Below are positions 9,312 to 18,919 of a stretch of DNA of 64,000 bases, one piece after another; within the stretch, counting starts at the first letter, position 1; each line of letters begins with the position of its first letter. The position numbers and the translations under genes were made by a program. The stretch is taken from the NCBI GenBank assembly GCA_019638395.1, contig JAHBTX010000001.1, forward strand, positions 620,001 to 684,000, given 5' to 3'. A model generated the notes under the pieces. It did not search any database. It saw only the letters and a list, made by a program, of their open reading frames with translations, and was not told the DNA's origin. The stretch comes from Cyclobacteriaceae bacterium (lineage in GTDB: Bacteria; Bacteroidota; Bacteroidia; Cytophagales; Cyclobacteriaceae).

Positions 9312-11402
9312 TCACCACGCTAAAAGTTTTTTCAACTCAACTGCTACTTTACCTGCATTCGGTAACATTCGCTTTTCAAGTTCCATATTCAGCGGCACTG
9401 CGGGTAGGTTTGCCGATCCAACAACAGAAACGGGGGCATCCAAACTGGTAAAACAATGCTGCGAAATTCTTCCAGCCAACGATTCTGCAAATGAGTTAAG
9501 GACGGGTTCTTCGGTAAGTACAAGCACACGACCATGTTGCTTTACGCGATCGGTAACCAATTCCCAATCAATCGGATTAAGGGTACGTAAATCCACAATC
9601 TCTAGTTGACCCGGAAACTCAGCAGCAGCTTCACGCGCCCAATACACCCCCATGCCATATGTAATCACTACGGCTGTTCGCGCCTGTCGTATCATTGCTT
9701 CACTTGCCAACAACACACTGTTTGCTTTACCCAAGGGCAAACAATAATCTTCATCTGGCTCAATCGACTTTGCTTCAGCCGTGCCGGCCACTTTACTCCA
9801 ATACAAACCCTTATGTTCTAACATAATTACCGGATTGGGATCATAAAAGGCAGCTTTCATTAAGCCTTTCATGTCAGCAGCATTCGATGGATAAACAACT
9901 TTAATTCCGCGTATGGTTAACAAGGTAGATTCGATACTACCCGAATGATACGGCCCACCCCCACCATACGCACCAATCGGCACGCGTATCAAAGCCTGAA
10001 TCGGAAACTTACCTTTGGATAAGTAACAACTCTTGGAAAGTTCTTCCACCAATTGATTAAGACCGGGCCAGATATAATCCGCAAACTGAATTTCTACAAT
10101 AGGCTTAACACCCACGGCCGACATGCCTGCTGTGGACCCGATGATATACGCTTCTTGTATTGGAGTATTAAACACACGCTCATCGCCATACTTTTGTGCC
10201 AGCGTTGCAGCTTCCCGAAACACACCCCCTAATCTGCCGCCCACATCCTGACCATAAAAGATAGCAGCAGGTTCGTGTTTTAAAATTTCATCAATAGCAT
10301 GTAATGCAGCATCTACCATTATAACCTTTTCGGCTTTGGCGGGTGTGCGTGCCCCTGCTTCTTCTGTAATGGGTGTTGGTGCAAACTCATGCGAATCAAA
10401 ATCATCAGGATCAGCATCGGCAGCAGCAAGTGCTTTTTCAAAATCAGACAATACGATTGCTTCCGCTTCAGCAGTAAGCGTGTGCATTTCTTTTTTGCTA
10501 ACGCCCGCTTTTAACAACTGTGCTTCCAACATTGAAAGCGGATCGCGTTGTGCGTGAAGGTTCAAATCATCGCCCCGATACCATTCTTTGCGCACACCTG
10601 AAGTATGATGACCAAGTAAAGGGCATGTGGCATGCAACAATACCGGTGCACGATGTTTGCGTACATATTCAATGGCTGTTTCAACTGCTTTATAACTGGC
10701 AATAAAATCAGAGCCATCCACTTGCATGCGATGCATACCTTTAAAACCTGCGGCATATTCATAGGCATTCATAGCCCGCATCTCTGCACCGGTGGCTGAT
10801 ATTCCCCATTCGTTATCTTGTACCAGGTAAAAGACAGGTAATGATTTCAACACGGCCATTTGAAATGCTTCGGCTACTTCGCCTTCTGTAACAGAACCAT
10901 CGCCTAACGAACATAACACAATTGGCTTTTGATCTCCCTTCAACAAACCAGCAGCCTCCTGGTAGGCAATACCATGAGCCATACCGGTAGCCGGAATTGC
11001 CTGCATACCGGTAGCCGAACTTTGATGTGGAATAATTGGAAACCCATCGCGCTTCAAAGCCGGGTGGCCATAATAACTGCGGCCTCCGGTAAACGGATCG
11101 TGAGCTTTTGCCATTAACTGCAACATTAACTCGTAAGGCTGCAACCCCAGGCCTAATAGTATAGATTCATCGCGATAATAAAGTGAAGCATAATCGTGCG
11201 GCTTAAGTTGTAAACCCACAGCTAATTGAATGGCTTCATGCCCACGCGAAGTGCTGTGCACGTATTTAGCACAAACCTCGCGTTCCTCATCATACAACTT
11301 CGCCATCCGCGCAGCTGTTTGCATTAGCCGATAGGCCTTTTTGAGAATACCCACATCAATAGAATCAGTTTGCACTTTCTTTGCCACAGTTGAAGCCATC
11401 AT
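9312..11402 (-). CDS. 2-oxoacid dehydrogenase E1, fused alpha and beta subunits
   Basis: The 696-aa protein carries the E1 alpha domain (about residues 15-330; thiamine diphosphate motif LGDGSVTEGEVAEAFQMA followed by NEWGIS) joined to the E1 beta domain (about 355-696; QEAYIIGSTAGMSAVG, IEIQFADYIWPG-like strand, RVPIGAYGGGGPYHSGS). It decarboxylates branched-chain 2-oxoacids or a related substrate and passes the acyl group to lipoyl E2. Single-chain fusions of this kind are common in Bacteroidota. A TTG at 11405 lengthens the frame by one residue; ATG at 11402 is preferred. No E2 or E3 gene is adjacent. Confidence 0.9.
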   Translation of the reverse strand: MMASTVAKKVQTDSIDVGILKKAYRLMQTAARMAKLYDEEREVCAKYVHSTSRGHEAIQLAVGLQLKPHDYASLYYRDESILLGLGLQPYELMLQLMAKAHDPFTGGRSYYGHPALKRDGFPIIPHQSSATGMQAIPATGMAHGIAYQEAAGLLKGDQKPIVLCSLGDGSVTEGEVAEAFQMAVLKSLPVFYLVQDNEWGISATGAEMRAMNAYEYAAGFKGMHRMQVDGSDFIASYKAVETAIEYVRKHRAPVLLHATCPLLGHHTSGVRKEWYRGDDLNLHAQRDPLSMLEAQLLKAGVSKKEMHTLTAEAEAIVLSDFEKALAAADADPDDFDSHEFAPTPITEEAGARTPAKAEKVIMVDAALHAIDEILKHEPAAIFYGQDVGGRLGGVFREAATLAQKYGDERVFNTPIQEAYIIGSTAGMSAVGVKPIVEIQFADYIWPGLNQLVEELSKSCYLSKGKFPIQALIRVPIGAYGGGGPYHSGSIESTLLTIRGIKVVYPSNAADMKGLMKAAFYDPNPVIMLEHKGLYWSKVAGTAEAKSIEPDEDYCLPLGKANSVLLASEAMIRQARTAVVITYGMGVYWAREAAAEFPGQLEIVDLRTLNPIDWELVTDRVKQHGRVLVLTEEPVLNSFAESLAGRISQHCFTSLDAPVSVVGSANLPAVPLNMELEKRMLPNAGKVAVELKKLLAW

Positions 11403-11460
11403 CAATCGTTTGAAGCGCCTCCAATATAAATAATTTAATGGCCATCCACTTTAAAAAAGA

Positions 11461-11492
11461 TTTGTACGGAATCACAAAGGAAAGTACTTTTC
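11461..11492 (+). promoter_or_regulatory. Promoter for the histidine kinase gene
   Basis: TTTG (11461-11464), a 20-base spacer and TACTTTTC (11485-11492) match the Bacteroidota pattern with one mismatch in the -7 box. The ATG follows within ten bases. Confidence 0.45.
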
Positions 11493-11501
11493 ATACTTGA
11501 T

Positions 11502-13415
11502 ATGATGCGAATTATAAAAGGAATCTGGACACAGCTTAGCCACTGGGGAACGCACCCCAATCAACCCCTGCAACAGCGCAGAACAATAACCCTTACCAAT
11601 CGCATCAGCATGCTGATTTCGGCTTTTACATTTTTATTGTGTGTGCTCTCAACTTCTGCCTTTGGCTGGATTTATACTTCGCAATTGGCAATTGGTTTTA
11701 CCCTGTTGTTTCTACTGCCTTTGGTGCTGAATTGGTTAGGTTTTATTTCGGTAGCCCGCGTATTTCTATCTGTTGTTGTAAGCCTGGCATCTATTGTGGT
11801 TTCAATTATCGATAAAACCGATTACTACCAGCTAGAAGAATTCCAATATTTTGAGTTTCGTTTAACCTTATTAACAGCCACCCTTTTTCCATTTATACTA
11901 TTCAGACTGAAAGAATTCCGGTATTGGATGATAGCACTACTTGTAAACCTGTTATGCATTGCTTTATACGATCCTATCCATAACTGGTTTGGCGTGGGAT
12001 ATTACCAGCAAGGCTTCAGCGCACCCAACTACTTCTTTTTAAATTATATGACATTGGCAGCATTTTTTGTAATTGCCATTACCACTTTCTTTTTGAAAAG
12101 AAGCTATGAAAAATCTGAAGCTGCTAACCAAATTCTAATTGAAGAACTCCAATTTAAAACCAATGAACTGCAACAGGCCAATACCGTTATTCAGCAACAG
12201 CGCCACCAACTGAGCGAAGAAAATCTGAACCTGAACCGCGAGTTGGTAATTAAAAATCAACAACTGGTGGAAACCAATACCGAGTTAATCAGTCATAACA
12301 ACGACTTACAGCAATTCAGCTATACCATTTCGCACAACCTGCGTGGGCCGTTGGCCAGCATTACCGGCTTGTTAGCGCTGGTGAATGAAAATGAATTAGG
12401 ACCTTCCAATCAACCATTGTTAACACACTTCCGGTCGTCTGTAAATGCACTTGATTCTACCATTCGCGACCTCAGTAATGTTATTGACACGCGCAACAGA
12501 ATTACCCGGTTGCGGCAACCCATCCTGTGGGCCGATTTAATGGACACCATTAAAACACAATTAGCCAAAGATATTGAAGACAACCAGGTTGAGATTCTTA
12601 CCGATTTTGATGAAGCTCCGGAGATTTTTTCTGTTCGCCCAATGGCACACAGTATTTTATACAACTTAGTGAGCAATGCTATCAAATACCGGAATCCTGA
12701 AAGACGTTGTGTAGTACGGATAACAACATCCAAAGGAGCTGATCACATTCTGCTTGCTATTACCGATAACGGAATGGGTATTGACCTGAAACGTTTTGGC
12801 GATAAATTATTTAGTATGTACTACCGGTTTCATACCCACATTGAAGGAAAGGGGTTGGGATTATTTTTAGTTAAACTGCAAACCGAAGCATTGGGTGGCA
12901 AGATTGAAGTGAAAAGTGAAATCGATAAGGGAACTTCCTTTTTGGTAAGGCTTAAAGTAACGGAGGGCATTAATGAACAACTCCTGCTTAATAATGAAGT
13001 GGTTAAAATTTATTACGATGCTACTATTGATGCCCTGTGCACCATCTGGCAAAAAGATCATACCGTAACACAATTTGAACAAGCGCTTATTCATTCGCTC
13101 GATTTTCTTAAGACTTACCGCACACCCAATTGGATATCGGATGTTCGTAAAGTGCCATACCGCAATGAAACTGAATTGAATAAAACACGTGCCCGGTATC
13201 GCGATGAATATATGAAAGTAGGTATGAAACGGATTGCTGTTGTAGTTAATCCAGAAGATTATTCGTTACAGGATTATAGTAACAAAAAGCAGGATATAAC
13301 CGAAGCTTACCCGGCCGAGTTTAATTTTTTTAACTCATTTGAGAATGCCTATAATTGGATTAAATCCGAGCATGCCAAAAGCAAACTGAAACCACCCGAC
13401 TTGCCCTTTCAATAA
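11502..13415 (+). CDS. Membrane sensor histidine kinase with extra C-terminal domain
   Basis: The 637-aa protein has about six hydrophobic segments in residues 30-205, then a glutamine-rich coiled coil (about 205-270). The HisKA phospho-acceptor is His278 in YTISHNLRGPLAS. The ATPase domain shows the N box (LYNLVSNAIKYRNP, about 388), G1 (DNGMGID) and G2 (GKGLGLFLV). Beyond the kinase core (from about residue 487) comes a further ~150-residue domain containing FENAYNWIK, which resembles SpoIIAA-like/STAS folds. No response regulator is adjacent, so it is an orphan. ATG codons at 11502 and 11505 are both possible starts. The gene ends one base short of the convergent DAHP synthase gene. Confidence 0.88.
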   Translation: MMRIIKGIWTQLSHWGTHPNQPLQQRRTITLTNRISMLISAFTFLLCVLSTSAFGWIYTSQLAIGFTLLFLLPLVLNWLGFISVARVFLSVVVSLASIVVSIIDKTDYYQLEEFQYFEFRLTLLTATLFPFILFRLKEFRYWMIALLVNLLCIALYDPIHNWFGVGYYQQGFSAPNYFFLNYMTLAAFFVIAITTFFLKRSYEKSEAANQILIEELQFKTNELQQANTVIQQQRHQLSEENLNLNRELVIKNQQLVETNTELISHNNDLQQFSYTISHNLRGPLASITGLLALVNENELGPSNQPLLTHFRSSVNALDSTIRDLSNVIDTRNRITRLRQPILWADLMDTIKTQLAKDIEDNQVEILTDFDEAPEIFSVRPMAHSILYNLVSNAIKYRNPERRCVVRITTSKGADHILLAITDNGMGIDLKRFGDKLFSMYYRFHTHIEGKGLGLFLVKLQTEALGGKIEVKSEIDKGTSFLVRLKVTEGINEQLLLNNEVVKIYYDATIDALCTIWQKDHTVTQFEQALIHSLDFLKTYRTPNWISDVRKVPYRNETELNKTRARYRDEYMKVGMKRIAVVVNPEDYSLQDYSNKKQDITEAYPAEFNFFNSFENAYNWIKSEHAKSKLKPPDLPFQ

Positions 13416-13416
13416 A

Positions 13417-14424
13417 TCAATCCTGAATTAAATTATAGGCTGCACGCAGGCGTTTAATTAACCGGCTCGACTCATCAAAGTCGAGAGTCTGTTGTCCATC
13501 ACTAAAAGCTTCTTCCGGCTTCTGGTGGGTCTCGTAAATTATTCCATCGGCTCCAGCCACAGTTGCGGCTAACGCAACCTGAGGAACATATTCGCGAATG
13601 CCTATTCCATGCGAAGGATCGGCTACTACCGGCAAATGCGACTTCGCTTTTAATATCGGAATTGCATTTATATCCATCGTATTACGGCTTGCTTTTTCAT
13701 AGGTACGAATACCGCGTTCGCACAAAATCAGTTTTTCATTCCCTGCGGAGAATACATATTCCGCTGATGAAAGTAACTCATCAATCGTACCGGAGATACC
13801 TCGCTTAATCATAACGGGCTTATCCACTTTGCCTAACTCGTCCAGTAGATTAAAGTTCTGCGTATTGCGCGCACCTACCTGAAAAACATCTACATACGGC
13901 AGCATGGATTCGATCTGGCTTACCTGCATCACCTCACTGATTATCTTGATACCATTCTTCCGTGCTAGTTCATACCACAATTTCAATCCATCAATTCCAA
14001 GTCCACGAAACGCATAGGGCGAACTGCGCGGCTTGAACACACCACCGCGCATAATGGGTACTTGGTTAGCTACCAGGTGTTGAATGGTTTGTTCGATCTG
14101 TTTTTCATTTTCAATCGAACACGGACCAGCCATAATCGCCAAACCATTACCTCCAATGGTAACACCATCGCCCAAATCAATAACGGTTGGTGCAACCTTC
14201 CATTTCTTTGAAACCAACTTGTATTCGTCTGGCACGCGATGGATATCGGCAATGCCAGACAAGTGGCCAATGGTGCGAATATCAAATTCCTTTTTTCCAA
14301 TCGCCACCAGGTATTTACTGCGCTGTGTTGCAACCGGCATCGACTTATAACCCAAAGCCGTTATTTTTTCGATAATCGATTGCTGTTGATTTGAATCAAC
14401 ATTCGGTTTTAATTCAATAATCAT
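13417..14424 (-). CDS. aroF: 3-deoxy-7-phosphoheptulonate synthase, type I-beta
   Basis: The 335-aa enzyme makes DAHP from phosphoenolpyruvate and erythrose 4-phosphate, the first step of the shikimate pathway. An N-terminal regulatory ACT/ferredoxin-like domain (about residues 1-70) precedes the TIM barrel with AGPCSIEN, RGGVFKPRSSPYAFRGLG and VADPSHGIG. It is the last gene of the trp operon and overlaps trpA by four bases, so supply of chorismate is controlled together with tryptophan synthesis. Confidence 0.94.
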   Translation of the reverse strand: MIIELKPNVDSNQQQSIIEKITALGYKSMPVATQRSKYLVAIGKKEFDIRTIGHLSGIADIHRVPDEYKLVSKKWKVAPTVIDLGDGVTIGGNGLAIMAGPCSIENEKQIEQTIQHLVANQVPIMRGGVFKPRSSPYAFRGLGIDGLKLWYELARKNGIKIISEVMQVSQIESMLPYVDVFQVGARNTQNFNLLDELGKVDKPVMIKRGISGTIDELLSSAEYVFSAGNEKLILCERGIRTYEKASRNTMDINAIPILKAKSHLPVVADPSHGIGIREYVPQVALAATVAGADGIIYETHQKPEEAFSDGQQTLDFDESSRLIKRLRAAYNLIQD

Positions 14425-15200
14425 TTGGATGTGGTTAAAGAAACTACAAACTGCTTCACATCAGCTTCCAGGTTTTTACTTTCGCTGATTTGCTGAATAA
14501 ATGAACTCCCTACAATGGCACCTGCTCCGTATGTACAAGCTTGCGAGTATGTGGTGTAATTTGAAATCCCAAAACCAATCAGGAATGGATTTTTCAAATT
14601 ATACGATTTAAGCCTGCTAAAATAAGCGAGCTGTTCCGGTGAAAATTCATTTTTGGCACCGGTGGTGCTGGATGCTGATACCGCATAAACAAAACCCGAA
14701 CTGATGGCATCTATCTTCCGGATGCGCGCTTCACTTGTGGTAGGCGAGATCAGAAAAGAAACACTTAAGTTTAGCGAAGTGGTTAACGATTCGTATTGTT
14801 CAAATTCATCCAATGGTAAATCCGGTAAAATCAAACCATCTACTCCGGCCTTCGCAGCATCTTTAAAAAAATTCTCAAAGCCATACTGCATCACAGGATT
14901 CAGATAACCCATCAGAATAATGGGCATTTTTACTTTGGTGCGCAGAGCGGCTACCTGCTTTAACAAAAGTGCAACCGACATTCCATTATCAAGTGCCTTT
15001 TTATTGCTTGCCTGAATGGTTGGGCCATCGGCTACCGGATCCGAAAACGGAATGCCAATTTCAATTATATCGGCACCGGCTGCTTCAAGCGCTATGGCAA
15101 TCTTTTCTGTGTCGTCAAGATTGGGGAAGCCGGCTGTATAAAAAACTGAGAGCACCGGCTTCTTTGCCTTCGACAACAGTTCTGTAATTTTATTTTTCAT
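14421..15200 (-). CDS. trpA: Tryptophan synthase alpha chain
   Basis: The 259-aa TIM barrel cleaves indole-3-glycerol phosphate to indole. The catalytic Glu lies in DIIEIGIPFSDPVADGPT and the catalytic Asp in DGLILPDLPLDE. The C-terminal phosphate-binding loop GFGIS and AIVGSSF are present. It is separated from trpB by 85 bp that contain a large hairpin, the only sizeable gap inside the operon after trpE. Confidence 0.97.
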   Translation of the reverse strand: MKNKITELLSKAKKPVLSVFYTAGFPNLDDTEKIAIALEAAGADIIEIGIPFSDPVADGPTIQASNKKALDNGMSVALLLKQVAALRTKVKMPIILMGYLNPVMQYGFENFFKDAAKAGVDGLILPDLPLDEFEQYESLTTSLNLSVSFLISPTTSEARIRKIDAISSGFVYAVSASSTTGAKNEFSPEQLAYFSRLKSYNLKNPFLIGFGISNYTTYSQACTYGAGAIVGSSFIQQISESKNLEADVKQFVVSLTTSK

Positions 15201-15230
15201 TTGAACTCTTTTACTTCAATATTTTTATGA

Positions 15231-15276
15231 AGGCGTCAGACCGGTTCTAACCTGGAATGAAACCGGTCAGACGCCT
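15231..15276 (-). repeat. REP-like hairpin between trpB and trpA
   Basis: The arms AGGCGTCAGACCGGTT (15231-15246) and AACCGGTCAGACGCCT (15261-15276) are complementary at 15 of 16 positions, with a 14-base loop. This is the strongest hairpin in the window. No T-run follows on the trp strand, so it is not a standard intrinsic terminator. Candidates are a dispersed palindromic (REP-type) element or an RNA-stability stem that lowers trpA and aroF expression. Confidence 0.7.
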
Positions 15277-15285
15277 GTTATAACC

Positions 15286-16476
15286 TCAATATTTTCCCCA
15301 ACGGATATACGTTTCCAAATCCTTATCGCCTCTACCCGATAGATTCACCACTACCACATCTTCAGTTGTTAATTCAAGTTTTGAAAGCGCTGCAATGGCG
15401 TGTGCCGATTCGATGGCTGGAATGATTCCTTCGGTACGAGCTAACTCAATACCAGCATTCATGGCCTCATCATCTGTTACGCTCACAAACTGCACACGAC
15501 CCGTTTCAAATAAGTGCGCATGCAATGGCCCAATGCCTGGATAATCTAACCCGGCCGAAATGGAATAAGGTTCAATCACCTGACCATCGGTGGTTTGCAT
15601 CAACAATGTTTTACTGCCATGCAATACTCCCGGTTTACCCAATGCAGTTGTAGCAGCCGACTCACCACTATCAACACCCAGACCTGCAGCCTCTACTCCC
15701 ACCAGGTTAACATGTTCTTCATTGAGATAATGATAGAAGGCACCAGCTGCATTGCTACCACCACCCACACACGCCACCACATAATCAGGGTTGGGTTGAC
15801 CAATTTCAGTCTGCAATTGCTTTTTTATTTCTTCGCTTATTACAGATTGAAACAATGTAACCATGTGTGGATAAGGATGCGGCCCTACAACCGAACCGAT
15901 GATGTAATGGGTATCGGTTGGATGGTTAATCCAATGGCGCATCGCTTCGTTAGTAGCATCCTTCAACGTCATGTTACCCGATAGCGCAGGTATAACCTGC
16001 GTACCCAGAATACGCATACGCTCTACGTTAGGCCGCTGCCGTTCCATATCTAACTTGCCCATGTACACCATACACTCCATACCCATTAACGCACATACGG
16101 TTGCTGTAGCAACACCGTGTTGACCGGCACCAGTCTCGGCAATAATTTTTTGCTTGCCCAATCGCTTCGCCAATAAAATCTGACCGATAGTATTGTTGAT
16201 CTTATGAGCACCTGTATGGCAAAGGTCTTCCCGTTTGAGATAAACATTTGCCTTATATTTTTCGGAAAGGCGGGCAGCGTGATATAGCGGTGTAGGCCGG
16301 CCCACGTATTGGCGCAACAAGTTAAGAAACTCTTTTTGAAATTCCGGTTGTTGAATTATCTCCAGGTATTGCAAGCGTAATTCCTCCACATTCGGATACA
16401 ACATTTCCGGAATATAAGCTCCACCAAAGTTACCATAGTAACCGCGCGCATCTACTTCGTATTGCATGACTTTCAT
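15286..16476 (-). CDS. trpB: Tryptophan synthase beta chain
   Basis: The 396-aa PLP enzyme joins indole and serine. The PLP lysine is in [15 protein letters not shown], with the phosphate loop in [12 protein letters not shown] and the substrate loop in [10 protein letters not shown]. Length and motifs are of the TrpB1 type, which partners TrpA. It begins two bases after the trpF stop. Confidence 0.98.
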   Translation of the reverse strand: MKVMQYEVDARGYYGNFGGAYIPEMLYPNVEELRLQYLEIIQQPEFQKEFLNLLRQYVGRPTPLYHAARLSEKYKANVYLKREDLCHTGAHKINNTIGQILLAKRLGKQKIIAETGAGQHGVATATVCALMGMECMVYMGKLDMERQRPNVERMRILGTQVIPALSGNMTLKDATNEAMRHWINHPTDTHYIIGSVVGPHPYPHMVTLFQSVISEEIKKQLQTEIGQPNPDYVVACVGGGSNAAGAFYHYLNEEHVNLVGVEAAGLGVDSGESAATTALGKPGVLHGSKTLLMQTTDGQVIEPYSISAGLDYPGIGPLHAHLFETGRVQFVSVTDDEAMNAGIELARTEGIIPAIESAHAIAALSKLELTTEDVVVVNLSGRGDKDLETYIRWGKY

Positions 16477-16478
16477 GT

Positions 16479-17117
16479 TTAAGTCCCGATTTTATTTAAT
16501 GATTCAAATAAGCTCTTTATTTTATCAACACTTTTTATTGCCGGTTGTTCTTCCACACCGCTATTAATGTCGATACCAAAAAACATTTCGTGATGAAAAT
16601 TTTTCAAGTCCTGAATGTTAGCCTCCGAAATTCCGCCACTTAAAAAGAACGGAGTGTTACCAACATACTTTTTCAGCAAGTTCCAATCGAACCGAATGGC
16701 ATTGCCACCATAATGTTTGCCTTTGGTATCGAACAGAAAAAAATCTACGATGTTTTCATATTCAGAAGTAAAGCTGAAATCAAAAGTTTCATCCACCCGA
16801 AATACCTTAATCACACCTACCCTACTTTGTAACTCCTGAGCATAAGCCACCGATTCATCACCGTGCAATTGCACGAAATCCAACTGGTGCTGTTCAATCA
16901 ATTGATAAACCCGATCCAGAGCCTGGTTTACAAAAACCCCTACCCGTTTTATATTGGTTGGCAGATCATTTGGAATACGGAATGAATCGCCCACAAACCG
17001 GGGTGAAGCTTTATAAAAAATAAACCCCATGTAATCTGGTTGTAATTGCCCCACAGCTCGCACATTATGTGCATCCCGCATGCCGCAAACCTTCCACACA
17101 TTGGGGGTTATCTTCAT
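16479..17117 (-). CDS. trpF: Phosphoribosylanthranilate isomerase
   Basis: The 212-aa TIM barrel converts phosphoribosylanthranilate to CdRP. The N-terminal catalytic cysteine is in [11 protein letters not shown], and the general-acid Asp region is [24 protein letters not shown] forms the phosphate loop. It overlaps trpC by four bases. Confidence 0.95.
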   Translation of the reverse strand: MKITPNVWKVCGMRDAHNVRAVGQLQPDYMGFIFYKASPRFVGDSFRIPNDLPTNIKRVGVFVNQALDRVYQLIEQHQLDFVQLHGDESVAYAQELQSRVGVIKVFRVDETFDFSFTSEYENIVDFFLFDTKGKHYGGNAIRFDWNLLKKYVGNTPFFLSGGISEANIQDLKNFHHEMFFGIDINSGVEEQPAIKSVDKIKSLFESLNKIGT

Positions 17118-17920
17118 AAAGTCTTACGCTCTAACTTCTTTAGGTTATCAATAAACTCATGGCAGGCTTGCTCCGGCCGACTGTGTTGCATAAAATTTTG
17201 TCCCATTAAAAATCCACGATAACCATTCTTCTTTAACTCGATTATCGTTTGTGGATTTTCAATACCACTTTCTGAAACCTTCACAAACTCGTTTGGTATA
17301 AACGATGCCAGTTGTGTTGATAAAGTAATGTCCGTTACAAAGGTTTTGAGATTCCGATTATTAACTCCTATCAGATCAGCTGGCGCGTTCAGATTTGCTT
17401 CCAATTCTTCGCGATTATGAATTTCCAACAACACTTCCAGGTTTAAGGTGTGTGCAAAAGTTGCCAACTCTTTTAAACGGGCAGGCTCAAGTGCTGCGGC
17501 AATCAACAAGATTGCATCGGCACCGATTGACTTAGCTTCAATGATCTGATATTCATCAACCGTAAAGTCCTTTCTTAAAATCGGGCAGAAATTAAACTTG
17601 CGTGCTGTAATCAAATCTTCACTGCTGCCTCCAAAATACTTTGAATCGGTAAGCACCGAAAGTGCCGAAGCTCCGGCCTGCATGTAGCCGATTGAAGTAC
17701 GTTCTACTGATACGTATGGATTAATCACACCTTTGGAAGGCGACTTGCGTTTTACTTCAGCAATTATACCCGACTTATCTGCGCGTGTTACATACTTCTT
17801 CAACGAAACCGTTGGCCCTTCAAAGTAAATGCTCTTCTCCAATAACTTTACAGGATACAAAGCCTTTCGATCTTCAACCTCCTTATACTTGCTTGCAATA
17901 ATTTCTGTCAGAATATCCAT
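17114..17920 (-). CDS. trpC: Indole-3-glycerol phosphate synthase
   Basis: The 268-aa TIM barrel closes the indole ring from CdRP. Signatures are IAEVKRKSPSKGVI (catalytic Lys and Glu), LRKDFTVDEYQI, LIGVNNRNLKTF and SESGIENP. It is a stand-alone enzyme, not fused to TrpF as in enterobacteria. It starts just past the end of trpD. Confidence 0.97.
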   Translation of the reverse strand: MDILTEIIASKYKEVEDRKALYPVKLLEKSIYFEGPTVSLKKYVTRADKSGIIAEVKRKSPSKGVINPYVSVERTSIGYMQAGASALSVLTDSKYFGGSSEDLITARKFNFCPILRKDFTVDEYQIIEAKSIGADAILLIAAALEPARLKELATFAHTLNLEVLLEIHNREELEANLNAPADLIGVNNRNLKTFVTDITLSTQLASFIPNEFVKVSESGIENPQTIIELKKNGYRGFLMGQNFMQHSRPEQACHEFIDNLKKLERKTL

Positions 17921-17921
17921 G

Positions 17922-18908
17922 TTACTTCTCCATTAAATTTTTAAAAGCCTGTAATGCCTTGCCCGATTGTAATGCTTCTGTAGCCCTATTCACTGCCTGT
18001 GGAAGTCCGCCAGATATATCGGCACAATACAAAGCCATTGCTGCATTGGCAATTACTGCCGATTGTTGTGGAACCGTACCTTTATTCTCTAACACATTCA
18101 TAAAAATCCGGGCAGATTCTTCCACCGTTGCACCACCTCTTATTTCTTCATACTTAACTTTTGGTAACCCTAAATCGGTTGGTTGTGCCAACCGTTCGCC
18201 ACCATTATAAAAATACTTGAATGCTCCGGTTAGCGAAACCTCATCGTATCCGTCCAGCGAATGCAAGATCACAAAGTCTTTATCGCTTTGCTGATACAAG
18301 TAACCATACTGGCGGGCCAACTCCAGACTAAACACGCCTACCAATTGCCGTGTAGGAAACGCAGGATTAACCATAGGCCCCAGCATGTTGAAAAAAGTTT
18401 TTACACCTAGTTCTTTGCGGATGGGGGCAACGTTTTTCATAGCGGGATGAAACAACGGGGCGTGCATGAAACATATATTGCTTCGATCTAAACTGCGTCT
18501 TAATTCATCGAGATCGTTCGTGAATTTATATCCAAAATATTCGAGCAGGTTGGAAGAACCACAAGCAGAAGATACACCGTAGTTACCATGCTTGGCAACC
18601 GGTTGGCCTGCAGCCGCTACCACAAACGATGAAAGTGTAGAAAGATTGATTGTATTTTTTCCATCGCCACCGGTACCACACACATCCATTACGGGTTGCT
18701 CGAAACGGGCCGGTACACATAGTTCCAACATCGCATCGCGAAAGCCCTGCAATTCCTCAACGGTGATGCTGCGCATCATATAAACCGTCATAAAGGCTGC
18801 GGTTTGGCTTAAGTTAAACTTACCCTGAGCGAGTTCTACTAAAACCCGATGTGCGGTTTCCTTCGTTAAGCTTCTATGTTCAATCAGTTCAGTTAAAATC
18901 TGTTTCAT
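17922..18908 (-). CDS. trpD: Anthranilate phosphoribosyltransferase
   Basis: The 328-aa enzyme transfers phosphoribose from PRPP to anthranilate. The PRPP site is CGTGGDGKNTINLST. The anthranilate region is KHGNYGVSSACGS, and RKELGVKTFFNMLGPMVNP is typical of the family. It is stand-alone, not fused to TrpG. Confidence 0.97.
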   Translation of the reverse strand: MKQILTELIEHRSLTKETAHRVLVELAQGKFNLSQTAAFMTVYMMRSITVEELQGFRDAMLELCVPARFEQPVMDVCGTGGDGKNTINLSTLSSFVVAAAGQPVAKHGNYGVSSACGSSNLLEYFGYKFTNDLDELRRSLDRSNICFMHAPLFHPAMKNVAPIRKELGVKTFFNMLGPMVNPAFPTRQLVGVFSLELARQYGYLYQQSDKDFVILHSLDGYDEVSLTGAFKYFYNGGERLAQPTDLGLPKVKYEEIRGGATVEESARIFMNVLENKGTVPQQSAVIANAAMALYCADISGGLPQAVNRATEALQSGKALQAFKNLMEK

Positions 18909-18919
18909 TGTTAATCAGA

